Positions 8,316-16,969 of a DNA stretch of 55,388 bases are shown one piece after another. The position numbers were made by a program, and so were the translations under genes. Source of the DNA: JACNIZ01 sp964344765 (GTDB lineage: Bacteria > Planctomycetota > UBA1135). How positions within the stretch are numbered: the stretch's first letter is position 1; every line of letters begins with the position of its first letter. The stretch lies in contig CAYFOM010000030.1 of NCBI GenBank assembly GCA_964344765.1, forward strand, positions 1 to 55,388. The letters are read 5' to 3'. The notes under the pieces are model-generated. The model saw nothing but the letters and a program-made list of their open reading frames with translations, ran no database searches and was not told the origin of the DNA.

Positions 8316-11177
8316 ATGCCCGATTCACGTACTTCTAGATATCCCGTCGCGGGTTGTCCTCTAGTTCCTTCTGTGCTGGCCGATTGGTTCCAAACCGGCA
8401 TACGCAAACCCGTTGCAACCACGCAACTTTTTCAACGCTTCGACGAGCTCGACGACAGCTGCTGGTACGCGCTGGAACAGTCTGATTTGTTCAACCTCGC
8501 CGACCAGGTCCAAGGTCGCGCCCAACGCCAAGTCTATTCCGAAATCCCAGAATCCTGCTTAGACCGACCGGTCATTCTGGGCCAAGCACCAGTGCGGCTG
8601 GAGGGCCTGCCCTGGTCCACCCGGGCACGAAAATGGCTGATGTCCACCGGCGCCTGGGAGAACCCGCGGCTGCTGAATAGCATCAAATTGGGACAGTTAT
8701 TCAATCAAAAAGGTCTGGGGCTTTCGAGCGTATTAGAAATCCTGGTCATTTTGGAAGGCCTCGGTGGCCGCCAGGGTCTGCAGCCGACGGAATCCGTCGA
8801 CGAAGAAAGCAGCGATGTCGAGCGTTACTCCATCGCCAGTGTTGCGGCGCGCAGTCAGCGCGCACCGGTACCCGACCGCCCGCTATTTCCGATGTGGCTG
8901 AAGCCGGCGTTGGATCGCGTACCCGGCGGCATTCCGGCGATTGTTTATCACAGCAGTTGCTGGCAAACCATGGGTGAAGAGCTTTGTCAGCGCATTCACT
9001 TCCAAGGTTTGCAGTGGCTGGCCGACAACTGGGAGGTCATCGGCGACGAAATATTGCCGGAGTGGCCGCGCGCCGGTTCGTTGGAATTCAACCGTCGCAC
9101 CTTGGTGACCTTGCAAAGCTCGCATTGGTTAGAGCGGTTGGAAAGCGGCGAGCGATTCACATTCGCCGACCTCAATCGTGTGCCGGATTTGGGCATGCGC
9201 GGCATCGTCGACGTGTTGAGTGAATTGGAATGGGTGAACAACGGAAGCGTCGATGCTCAAGCCAATCCGCTTGCCGGCGCTAGTACCGAAAAGGAGATGC
9301 CGTCGCCACAGGCGATTTGGAATGCGCGCGCGGTCGGCCATGTTTTGATTTTGGACGAGCGCGATCGTGAGCTGGTGCAGCAAGTGCGTCGGCTTCCCGA
9401 TCTCGAAGCCCTGGGGCCGATGGATCCGCGCTTTGGTGCGGCCTTCCGCATCGCCACGCGTGATTGCGGCAACATGGCGGAGTTCCTCGAACGCGCCGAA
9501 GCCGGCGATGCGGTTTTCTCGTCTGAAGAAGCATGGCAGGAATCCGGCCGACACTTGTTGCGCGATATCCTCGACGCCGCCGACATGGATCCGCAGCAAG
9601 AGTTGGCGTCGATGGTGGCCGCTGCGTTGCCGCGCGAACGTGCGCGCGATGTGGTCATGGGCTATTTCGGTTTGGACGGCGGCGGCCCGCAGCGCATGGC
9701 GCAGTTGGCCGAACGCGATCAAACCACGGTGCAGTACATCAGCGGCATCCTGGATCGTGCTTCGCATGAAATTTCCGAAGCGCAGCCGGTGTTTTTGCCG
9801 GTGCTGTCACGGGTGCGCGAGGTGCAAGTGCCCGCGCAAGGCATGCCGGCAACTGATTTGGCTGCCGAATTGGCCAAGTCTGGAATCCAAGTCAGCGCAG
9901 ATCTGCTGCTGACCTTGCCGGATATGAGCACGCGGTTGGGCATTACCACCGGTTTGAACGTGTTGGATAAGCACGCCGGTTTGTTGTCGTCCGGCCAAGA
10001 AGGCGCCGAGCATTCGCGTCAGATTCGCTTGGCAATTGCGCGCGTGTTGCGCCGCCATGGCGTGGTCACGCGCGAAGATTTGCATTCCGAATTGCTGAGC
10101 CTCGGCGTGCCGCAGGATCAAATTTCGTTGCAAGACATCGCCCGCGGTTTGGACGTGCTTGGCAGCGACGGGAACTGGGTGTACAACCCGGAATGGAGCA
10201 GCAAGCGCTTGGATACGCGCATTCAACGCATGGCTGCGGTTGCCGAAACCGTGCCGGTGTCGTTGCTGCACGGTCAGGTCGCGCGCGATTTGCAGCTGCG
10301 GCCGATGTTGCCGCCGGCTGCGGTGTTGGCCCAGTACGTGGTCGCTCGTGGTTTTGCCACGCTGGAAGAAAACGACGAGGTCGTGCGCTTTGCCGCCGAC
10401 ATCACCACGCCTGAAATTCTCAGCCCATCGGAAAAGGTGTTGCTGGAGATTCTGCAAGAGCGCGACGGCGTCGCCAGCCGCGCCGACGTGCAGGCTGCGT
10501 GGGAGCAGCGCGAAATGGGTTGGGCGTTGTTGAACAACCTCGGTTCGTACTCGGCGATCATTGCTCACATTCCTGGCGGCAATTGGGCGCTGGTCGGTCA
10601 CCCCGAAGCGGCGCGTGCGGCAGTGTTCCGTTCGGTGCAGGTTCAGGAAGAGATGGCACCGCAAGATGGCGACCTAACCATCACTCCGGCTCCGTCGGCA
10701 GCAGCAGCAGTTGTTGCTCGTGACACCGCGCCGACCGCGGCGGATGGGGGAGCGACGGAAGCCGCAGAACGCGCACCGCTAGACCCGGCGATGGAAGCGC
10801 CGCAATACCGCAGCGAAGACGTTGGTTTTGCGACACGGGCGCTGCGTACTGATTTCGATTCGGCTGCAGTGATGGCGATGCGTTGGCACGAGCGCGGCGA
10901 TTTGGCCATCGTGCTGCAAGGCGGCGACGCACTGGATGCGCAGCCCGAGCTGCAATTGCCGGAAGATCTGCTGCCGCATGTGAAGAATGCGCGCACCTTC
11001 AGTCATCCGCGCGGCGAAGGGGCGGCCATTCGATTGCGCCGCGGTGTGCTCGATCTCAAAGCCTTCCTAACCGAGATTCGCGCCAGCGACGGTGACGTCA
11101 TCGTGCTGCAGCTGTGGCCGGGTGAACGCACCTGGAAAGCGACGGTTGCCAAGGCGGCCGCCACTTTTGCTAGATGA
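8316..11177 (+). CDS. Multidomain RNAP alpha-CTD-like / sigma4-like protein
   Basis: A 953-residue, apparently cytoplasmic protein. Residues ~97-147 (LPWSTRARKWL, then LGQLFNQKGLGLSSVLEI) look like the helix-hairpin-helix C-terminal domain of RNA polymerase alpha. Residues ~255-305 (RRTLVTL, FTFADLNRVPDLGMRGIVDV) look like a second copy. Residues ~437-482 (RERARDVVMGYFGLDG, then MAQLAERDQTTVQYISGIL) resemble sigma70 region 4. Residues ~565-760 look like two winged helices. A low-complexity Ala/Thr linker (~785-825) leads to a C-terminal domain (~835-953). No enzymatic motif was found. A role in transcription or DNA binding is inferred. It is divergent from the subtilase gene and apparently monocistronic. 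Confidence 0.6.
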   Translation: MPDSRTSRYPVAGCPLVPSVLADWFQTGIRKPVATTQLFQRFDELDDSCWYALEQSDLFNLADQVQGRAQRQVYSEIPESCLDRPVILGQAPVRLEGLPWSTRARKWLMSTGAWENPRLLNSIKLGQLFNQKGLGLSSVLEILVILEGLGGRQGLQPTESVDEESSDVERYSIASVAARSQRAPVPDRPLFPMWLKPALDRVPGGIPAIVYHSSCWQTMGEELCQRIHFQGLQWLADNWEVIGDEILPEWPRAGSLEFNRRTLVTLQSSHWLERLESGERFTFADLNRVPDLGMRGIVDVLSELEWVNNGSVDAQANPLAGASTEKEMPSPQAIWNARAVGHVLILDERDRELVQQVRRLPDLEALGPMDPRFGAAFRIATRDCGNMAEFLERAEAGDAVFSSEEAWQESGRHLLRDILDAADMDPQQELASMVAAALPRERARDVVMGYFGLDGGGPQRMAQLAERDQTTVQYISGILDRASHEISEAQPVFLPVLSRVREVQVPAQGMPATDLAAELAKSGIQVSADLLLTLPDMSTRLGITTGLNVLDKHAGLLSSGQEGAEHSRQIRLAIARVLRRHGVVTREDLHSELLSLGVPQDQISLQDIARGLDVLGSDGNWVYNPEWSSKRLDTRIQRMAAVAETVPVSLLHGQVARDLQLRPMLPPAAVLAQYVVARGFATLEENDEVVRFAADITTPEILSPSEKVLLEILQERDGVASRADVQAAWEQREMGWALLNNLGSYSAIIAHIPGGNWALVGHPEAARAAVFRSVQVQEEMAPQDGDLTITPAPSAAAAVVARDTAPTAADGGATEAAERAPLDPAMEAPQYRSEDVGFATRALRTDFDSAAVMAMRWHERGDLAIVLQGGDALDAQPELQLPEDLLPHVKNARTFSHPRGEGAAIRLRRGVLDLKAFLTEIRASDGDVIVLQLWPGERTWKATVAKAAATFAR

Positions 11178-11180
11178 GAG

Positions 11181-11208
11181 TTTGCTTTCATTAAGGAGGG
11201 GTTACAAT
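11181..11208 (+). promoter_or_regulatory. Possible promoter of the VOC protein gene
   Basis: TTTGCT (11181-11186) and TACAAT (11203-11208) are separated by 16 bp, about 40 bp before the ATG at 11248. It lies directly after the stop of the preceding long gene. The -10 is good and the -35 mediocre. Confidence 0.3.
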
Positions 11209-11247
11209 CGGATACCCCACCCCCTCAAATGAATCCAAACTCGAAAA

Positions 11248-11607
11248 ATGGCCAACCCAGTTGTGCATTGGGAGCTGTGGTCGCGTAGTCCCGACCGCGT
11301 TTCCGACTTTTACTCCAAGGTGTTTGGCTGGGACATCCAGCCCACTCCGCAGCTGAATTACCGCTACGTCGACACCCAGACCGATCGCGGCATCAAAGGC
11401 GGAATCATTCAGCCCGAAGAAGGTCCGTTGCCGGGCAATATGACCTTCTACATCGACGTCGACGATCTGGCGGCGTACCGTGACAAGATCGTCGAGGCCG
11501 GCGGCCGCATTTTGGTCGAACAGGTTGAAGTGCCCGGAATGGGCAGTTTTGCGCTGTTTGAGGATCCGGAAGGGCGGGTTGTCGGCATTTGGAAGCAGTC
11601 TGAGTGA
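11248..11607 (+). CDS. VOC-family (glyoxalase/bleomycin-resistance fold) protein
   Basis: A 119-residue single VOC module: VHWELWSRSPDRVSDFYSKV, then FGW, a central GGI and TFYIDVDDL, ending FALFEDPEGRVVGIWKQ. His7 and Glu9 of the first strand and the late Glu are plausible metal ligands. Proteins of this kind are dioxygenases, lyases, isomerases or drug-binding proteins, so no substrate can be assigned. The stop nearly abuts the next gene region, so the two may be co-transcribed. Confidence 0.88.
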   Translation: MANPVVHWELWSRSPDRVSDFYSKVFGWDIQPTPQLNYRYVDTQTDRGIKGGIIQPEEGPLPGNMTFYIDVDDLAAYRDKIVEAGGRILVEQVEVPGMGSFALFEDPEGRVVGIWKQSE

Positions 11608-11681
11608 CATCCGGGCTGGTCCACCCAAAGGGGCCAGCTAGGAATTTGGTTGTCGGCCGGGCGCAGCCGGATAGTCGGAGC

Positions 11682-12341
11682 ATGAAGCTGACCCTGCCGA
11701 TGCTCTGGAGCGCGTTGATCGTGTTTGCCGCGCTGGTTTTGCTGCCTTGGTTGATGCTGCCGTCGGTGCCGGACCAATCTCAGGTGCTCGAATCCATCCG
11801 CGGTCGGCTGGAAAGGATGACGCATCTGCTGGAAACGCAGAATCGGTTATTGGCGGAATCGCGTATCGCCGAGCCGAACCAATCAGACCTCGCACAGCCA
11901 AACTCGGTCAATCCACAGCGCATGCCGGTGGGATCGTCCGACGCGTTGGCCGCTGAAACCGAGTCCGAGCTGCGCTTGTTGATCCAGGAAATGCGGTCTG
12001 CGGTATCGTCGATGGCGCATTCAGGCACGAAGACGGCGGCCTGGCAGCCGAATGCGGTGCGCGCCAGCTTGCATTCCAGCCGCGAACGCAATCAGCGGCG
12101 GTTGGAGTCGTTGATCGCGCGCTTGGAGGGCGATGACGAAGGCTTGTGGGATGAGTTTTATTTCCGCACCATGCCTGAGATCCTGAATGACCTCGGGCGA
12201 CCGGACAGCATGTGGCCAAACAAAGGAGTGTTTTACTTCCACTACAACGATGTTCCGGTCACCATCGACGGCGAGTTGGAGCAAATGGATTTGGATTTGC
12301 GCTTTCAGGACGGCATCTGCATCTACGCCGACATCAACTAG
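11682..12341 (+). CDS. Membrane-anchored coiled-coil protein, function unknown
   Basis: A 219-residue protein that I do not recognise. One N-terminal transmembrane segment (LWSALIVFAALVLLPWLML) is followed by heptad-rich helices (ESIRGRLERMTHLLETQNRL and a second stretch near residues 90-110). A compact C-terminal domain contains EILNDLGRPDSMWPNKGVF and a final short beta pattern that vaguely recalls SmpA/BamE-type folds. The ATG at 11682 starts just before the membrane segment; a GTG at 11604 overlapping the VOC stop is in frame and would add 26 residues. Confidence 0.6.
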   Translation: MKLTLPMLWSALIVFAALVLLPWLMLPSVPDQSQVLESIRGRLERMTHLLETQNRLLAESRIAEPNQSDLAQPNSVNPQRMPVGSSDALAAETESELRLLIQEMRSAVSSMAHSGTKTAAWQPNAVRASLHSSRERNQRRLESLIARLEGDDEGLWDEFYFRTMPEILNDLGRPDSMWPNKGVFYFHYNDVPVTIDGELEQMDLDLRFQDGICIYADIN

Positions 12342-12371
12342 GGGCGAAGCGTTTCGATTATCATCGCGGAC

Positions 12372-13130
12372 ATGATTCGCGAGCACCTATTCCACAAACG
12401 CGCCCCAGCCGATCCCATGTTCCGCTGGCGTGGCGAGGCGGTATCGCGGCTCGAGGCGTTGTCGGATGCGGTATTTGCAGTCACGCTGACCTTATTGATT
12501 GTGTCGGTTTCCGTGCCGTCGACCTTTTATGAACTGTGGCTGGCCGTCAGAGACCTACCGGCATTCTTGGCAAGTTTCGCCATGCTGATGATGGCGTGGC
12601 AATATCACTACTTGTTTTTCCGTAGGTTCGGCTTGGAGGACTTCACAACCTCCTTCCTCAATTCGATATTTTTATTCCTCGTTCTTTTCCTCGCATACCC
12701 ACTGAAATTTTTAGCTACCTTTCTGTGGCGAGCCATTTTGGGCGACGGAACGGGGTCCATGTTCGTTTTACCAAAGGGCGTCGAATTTCCCGGCGGGCTC
12801 GAAGCTCAGAACGCATGGATGATGATTCTTTATGCAGCAGGAATCGTGGGCGTTTTTGGAGTCCTTGCACTCATGCAGTGGCGAGCCTATTGCAAACGTA
12901 AGGAGTTGGAGCTTGATAATCTCGAGATTCACATCACGCTGACTAGCTTGGTGCACCATCTCATTTCGGTTTCGGTTGCATTGTTGTCCTTACTTATCGT
13001 TACCAACGGCGGACAACCTGGTTGGGCCGGCGTGGTCTACTTTTTACTTGGCCCGCTCCATGCCCTTTGGGGTTGGTTGCGCGGCAGACGAGCGGAGCAG
13101 CTACATCAGGAGTTGTTAAAACCAGATTGA
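12372..13130 (+). CDS. TMEM175-family (DUF1211) cation channel
   Basis: A 252-residue membrane protein. The segment RLEALSDAVFAVTLTLLIV (about residues 26-44) matches the TM1 signature R-x-x-x-(F)SD-x-x-(F)A of TMEM175 potassium channels, with Leu replacing the usual Phe of FSD. Five further hydrophobic segments follow, giving the six-helix bacterial form. The long soluble loop between TM3 and TM4 is slightly larger than usual. A TATCAT hexamer 7 nt before the ATG may be a -10 box. Confidence 0.8.
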   Translation: MIREHLFHKRAPADPMFRWRGEAVSRLEALSDAVFAVTLTLLIVSVSVPSTFYELWLAVRDLPAFLASFAMLMMAWQYHYLFFRRFGLEDFTTSFLNSIFLFLVLFLAYPLKFLATFLWRAILGDGTGSMFVLPKGVEFPGGLEAQNAWMMILYAAGIVGVFGVLALMQWRAYCKRKELELDNLEIHITLTSLVHHLISVSVALLSLLIVTNGGQPGWAGVVYFLLGPLHALWGWLRGRRAEQLHQELLKPD

Positions 13131-13393
13131 AATACCCTTCCTTATCAAGATGCTTAGAACCTCAATACATCAAAACAATCGAACTTATGACGTCCTTTGT
13201 AACGGTTTGCCGCCCTATTTTGCTTATCGGCAGATGTGCTGGGGATAGCTCTACCCGTTCAAGCATTTGCGGATTGCTAGGCACCATTTGCATCATGCGT
13301 CAACCCTTTCCGCGGGGGGTGAATATCAAGCTCACTACGTTGCAAAGACTCTGAAAAACGGCACACGCCTTCAGGAACCAATCAGCTACGAAT
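13131..13393. other. Intergenic region between convergent genes
   Basis: About 260 bp between the TMEM175 gene and the convergent DJ-1/PfpI gene. It is more AT rich than its neighbours. I see no convincing gene, tRNA, hairpin with U-tract or repeat here. Confidence 0.5.
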
Positions 13394-14167
13394 TCAGCGA
13401 ATCCGCGTCTCTTCCTCACGCAACATCTGCGCAAATGACTCGGCAAAGCGATGCGCATCTCCCGGCCAGCGCGCCGACAGATAATTGCCATCGCGTACCA
13501 CATAACCGCGTTTGAGCACGTCCGGATTATCGCGCAAGATCGACGTCGGTCCGGGGCGGAAGTCGCTGCGGAATTCCAGCACCGACTTCACTTCATCTTG
13601 CACCGACTGCTTATAGGTTCGGTAATAACGCCCTAACCAAGGCGCGGTGATCGCCCATGCCGACAACTCCATAAACTTCGGCAGAGCAGTGGTGCGGCGA
13701 CCATGCAGCACCGACTTGCCATTGACCTCCGATTTACTGCGCGCTGCCAATACCACACCGTGGCAAATCGCCCCGACCGGCCGATTGACGTCCATCATCC
13801 ACCCAACGATCTGCTGCAAAAACTCCGATTCCAAATAGCGTTTCATTCCCGACGCATGGCCGCCCGGCAATAGCATTGCGTCGTACTCGAAAGGAACGAT
13901 GTCTTCATAACGAAGAGGATTGCAAAACTCACGACTCTGCTCAAAGCGCCGATACGCGGCGCGGCCGTTTTCATCGGCCATCAATACCTTCTTCCATATC
14001 CCTAAATCCTTGCCCGTTAATACTCTCTCATCCACTTCAGCCGGCAATCCATCCGGTGTTGCGATCACAACATGATGCCCTAGTGTGGACAATTTTTGCC
14101 AGGGCACGCCGGTTTCTGTTGGGTCGAAGCCGGCCTTGGGCAGTGGGAGCAGGACTTTCAGAGGCAT
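13394..14167 (-). CDS. DJ-1/PfpI-family protein (Hsp31-like)
   Basis: A 257-residue class I glutamine-amidotransferase-fold protein. The nucleophile elbow is GAICHG (Cys135, His136), with DAMLLPGGHASGMK upstream supplying the GGH oxyanion loop. The extra N-terminal and C-terminal segments resemble the larger Hsp31-like members, which act as glyoxalase III, deglycase or chaperone. The exact activity is not decidable. Single gene, convergent with the TMEM175 gene. Confidence 0.85.
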   Translation of the reverse strand: MPLKVLLPLPKAGFDPTETGVPWQKLSTLGHHVVIATPDGLPAEVDERVLTGKDLGIWKKVLMADENGRAAYRRFEQSREFCNPLRYEDIVPFEYDAMLLPGGHASGMKRYLESEFLQQIVGWMMDVNRPVGAICHGVVLAARSKSEVNGKSVLHGRRTTALPKFMELSAWAITAPWLGRYYRTYKQSVQDEVKSVLEFRSDFRPGPTSILRDNPDVLKRGYVVRDGNYLSARWPGDAHRFAESFAQMLREEETRIR

Positions 14168-14497
14168 TTCGCTGTCTTTAGGGACTGAAACTGTAGAGTT
14201 TGCTAGGAAATCGGCGAAGAGAATTTCATTTCGCCGAAAATCACAGCAAATTCAGTGGACTTTTGCCCCAGGAAAGTTGTTAACATCAACCTGCCTCCAA
14301 GGGACAAATTTACGGTCCCAACGGCGAACCTTCTGAGCCAAACCTATGCCACCTACAAGAGTTGTAGCCGCACGCCACAGTCTCCTCCGCGGACTGGGGT
14401 GGGTCGGCTTCGTGGCAGTGCTAGTCCTGGCTTGTCTAGGAAAGCGCTAAATCTGCCACTACGAATTTCACCAACCTACTTGTAGGAAGGGCTGCGG
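14168..14497. other. Divergent intergenic region, possible 34-codon ORF
   Basis: 330 bp between the DJ-1/PfpI gene and the STT3 gene. It contains an ATG-started frame at 14346-14450 encoding 34 residues with one hydrophobic helix (GWVGFVAVLVLACLG). No ribosome-binding site precedes it, so I would not call it a gene. Small dyads are present: GGGAC/GTCCC near 14299-14317 and CTACAA/TTGTAG at 14352-14366. AGGAAGG at 14484-14490 is the likely ribosome-binding site for the downstream STT3 gene. Confidence 0.4.
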
Positions 14498-16879
14498 GTG
14501 CGCATGGACGGTGACATGAACAACAAAGCGCTACGCGTGGTTTGCCTAGTAGGGGTCGCCTTGATCGTCGCCTTCGGCACCCTTTGGCCGCGCCAAGTGA
14601 TTCATCGCAAGATTGAGTTGCCGAACGAAATGGGGTGGGCGGTCACCGACCCCGACAGCCTATACCACCTCAGGCGGATTCAGCTTTGGAGTGAAGGCGG
14701 CGAGCTCGGCGATGGTTACGACGAATGGCTGAATCACCCGCACGGTGCAAAGGTTCCATGGCCGCCTTATTACACGGTGATTGCGCGGTTAATGATCGGG
14801 CCGGGGGCGCCCGACGATCCCGATCAATTCCGACGATGGATTGAATATCGGGCAGCGCACGTCCCATTGGTTTTCGGCCTCGGTACGGCATTGCTGGCGG
14901 CGCTGGCGGCGTGGTGGTTGTTAATTGGATTAGCTCGCAGAGGTGGCGACGAACAAAGGGTCACCAACATTCCTATCGTTCCGTTGGCAGGAGCAATTAC
15001 CGCCGGACTGACTTACGCATTCACCGGCGGCTCGATCATCTATAGCGCGGTTGGCAATGCCGACCATCACGCCTTTGTTTCGTTCGCGAATGCGGTCGTA
15101 CTTGTGGTTTTCTTGCATGTGGCCCGCCGCAATTTCCCAAAGCCGACCTCGTGGCGATGGGGGGCATTCGCCGGTCTACTCGCCGGTCTGTCGATGGGTG
15201 CCTGGGTCGGTTCGCTGATGTACGTCATATGCGCGCAACTAATTCTCGCCGCATGGATGTTCCGTCACAGTCGCTCACCGCTTGCAGGTTTGCCGGGCTT
15301 TGGCTTGGCCTTTCACCTGGCTGCGGCGTTCCTCCTATTGCCGGCAGTGTGGTCCAGCCCATGGCTCGAAGAACATCCATGGATGATCGTCAACCTGAGT
15401 TGGTTCCATCTACTGTTTTTAATCTTAGGGGCGGCCGTATTTGTGCCGCTTATCCGGCTTTCACCGGATCCAAAGCGCGAAATCTATCGTCGCTATCCAT
15501 TCCTGATCGGCGCGGTTCTCATCACGATCTTCGCGCTGGTGACGCTGATCCCCAACACGATCGGCGACGGGATCCGTCAAGGCTTTGACTGGCTAAGCAC
15601 GACCGATGAATTCATGGCTAGTGTTGCCGAATCGCGTCCGTTGTTGGGCGAAGGAGCGGAGGCCGGTGCACTGGTCGACTACCTCGGTTATGAGCTGCAT
15701 CTTTTTCCGGTTGCATGGTTGGCAATTGCGGCAATGTGGTGGCGTCGGCGTCATACTTTTGCGGCGATCCTGCTGGAACCTTGGCTCATTGTCCTTCCGA
15801 TCTTGGTTGTCCAAGCGGCCAATCAACGCCGGTTTGCCGACGCGCTTGCTATGCCGTTGGCAGTGGTTCTTGTCGTTGCAATTGCTCGTATTTTGCAGGC
15901 GGCAACCGCGCGCTGGTCCAACGCCGAAACCGCAACGGCAAAACGCGTCTTGGTTCAATCCATCGTTGCTGCTTTGGTGCTGGTCGGACCGCTGGCAAGT
16001 CAGTGGACCATCATCTCGTTTGCCTTCGAACAGAGCGGTAATCCGGCCCCGGGAGCGAAGGCGGTTGCAAAAACTGCTTCTCCGCAAATGATCAATCGGT
16101 GGTTGCGGCAACAACCCAGTAACGGCGATGACGGAGTGCTGTGCAGCTGGGGACTAGGGCATGCCGTGACTTGGGAGGTGCAGAAGCCCTCGGTTGCTTG
16201 CAACTTTGGTTCGTACGTGGGCGTAGATAGTTTCAAAACGCCGTCGCGCTTCTTTCTGAGCGACTCGGCGGCCGAAGCGGAGCAGATCTTGCGTGATCGC
16301 AAAGTCCGCTGGGTGATCGCACCGTGGCAGTTGCCGGGAATGCTCGATTTTCAAGTTGAGAACTTGGGGGAACGACCGTTCTCCGATTACTTCACAAAAG
16401 AACGGGGCTTTACTCGAACGTGGTTTCAAACCACTGCTGCGCATTTGATGTTTGATGGTGGCAATCCTCACCAGCCGAATGCGCAGTCGTTGGATTATGT
16501 ACGCCTCGTGCATATTTCGCCCGCCCGCATGCAGACGAGTAACTTGGGCGGAAGTTATCGAAAGGTGCCGGCTGGCTGGGTTTGGCAGCGAGTTGAAGGT
16601 GCAGTCTTCGAAGTTACCGGCGAGCCCGGCCAGGAATTGGAGGTGAGCCTGCAAGTTCGCTATCCCACCCGCAAGCAGCTGCTGCAATGGACGCGCCGCG
16701 CAGTGGCCGACGAAAACGGGGTCGCCACTTTGCGCGTTCCTTATGCCACCGACCAACCCAATGGCGACGGCGAGGTAGTCGGCGGCCTGGCGTGGAAGAT
16801 GGGCGTGCACCGTGGGGAAATTCAGGTGCCCGAAACCGCGGTATGGCAGGGTGATCGGATTTCGATTTCCGCGAATTGA
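14498..16879 (+). CDS. STT3/PglB/AglB-type oligosaccharyltransferase
   Basis: A 793-residue polytopic membrane protein. About a dozen transmembrane segments precede a soluble domain from about residue 540. The first external loop carries DPDSLYHLRR (Asp51, Asp53), the expected acidic metal motif. NADHHAFVSF (~187-196) matches the second conserved motif, and CSWGLGHAVTW (~549-559) stands where WWDYG occurs in STT3. Such enzymes transfer lipid-linked oligosaccharides to asparagine outside the membrane. No glycan-assembly genes or flippase lie next to it. GTG 14498 sits 7 nt after AGGAAGG; ATG 14504 is the alternative. Confidence 0.82.
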   Translation: MRMDGDMNNKALRVVCLVGVALIVAFGTLWPRQVIHRKIELPNEMGWAVTDPDSLYHLRRIQLWSEGGELGDGYDEWLNHPHGAKVPWPPYYTVIARLMIGPGAPDDPDQFRRWIEYRAAHVPLVFGLGTALLAALAAWWLLIGLARRGGDEQRVTNIPIVPLAGAITAGLTYAFTGGSIIYSAVGNADHHAFVSFANAVVLVVFLHVARRNFPKPTSWRWGAFAGLLAGLSMGAWVGSLMYVICAQLILAAWMFRHSRSPLAGLPGFGLAFHLAAAFLLLPAVWSSPWLEEHPWMIVNLSWFHLLFLILGAAVFVPLIRLSPDPKREIYRRYPFLIGAVLITIFALVTLIPNTIGDGIRQGFDWLSTTDEFMASVAESRPLLGEGAEAGALVDYLGYELHLFPVAWLAIAAMWWRRRHTFAAILLEPWLIVLPILVVQAANQRRFADALAMPLAVVLVVAIARILQAATARWSNAETATAKRVLVQSIVAALVLVGPLASQWTIISFAFEQSGNPAPGAKAVAKTASPQMINRWLRQQPSNGDDGVLCSWGLGHAVTWEVQKPSVACNFGSYVGVDSFKTPSRFFLSDSAAEAEQILRDRKVRWVIAPWQLPGMLDFQVENLGERPFSDYFTKERGFTRTWFQTTAAHLMFDGGNPHQPNAQSLDYVRLVHISPARMQTSNLGGSYRKVPAGWVWQRVEGAVFEVTGEPGQELEVSLQVRYPTRKQLLQWTRRAVADENGVATLRVPYATDQPNGDGEVVGGLAWKMGVHRGEIQVPETAVWQGDRISISAN

Positions 16880-16969
16880 CGATCGTGTTTCGGTGGTAAT
16901 CGAAATTCCCGTAACCTTCAGCCCGACTCCCCGTCATCTTGGTGCGGAGAGATCCGCTGGGGGAATGGG

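Noticed and set aside
9807..10664. Long open frame on the minus strand inside the alpha-CTD-like gene
   Set aside because: Arg/Gln/His-rich translation without any recognisable motif. It mirrors the codon bias of the real plus-strand gene.
13131..13393. Possible tRNA or small RNA in the AT-richer gap
   Set aside because: No cloverleaf, no CCA-like end and no promoter-terminator pair could be found by eye.
14346..14450. A 34-codon hydrophobic frame in the STT3 upstream region
   Set aside because: No ribosome-binding site and no conservation information; recorded only as content of the gap.
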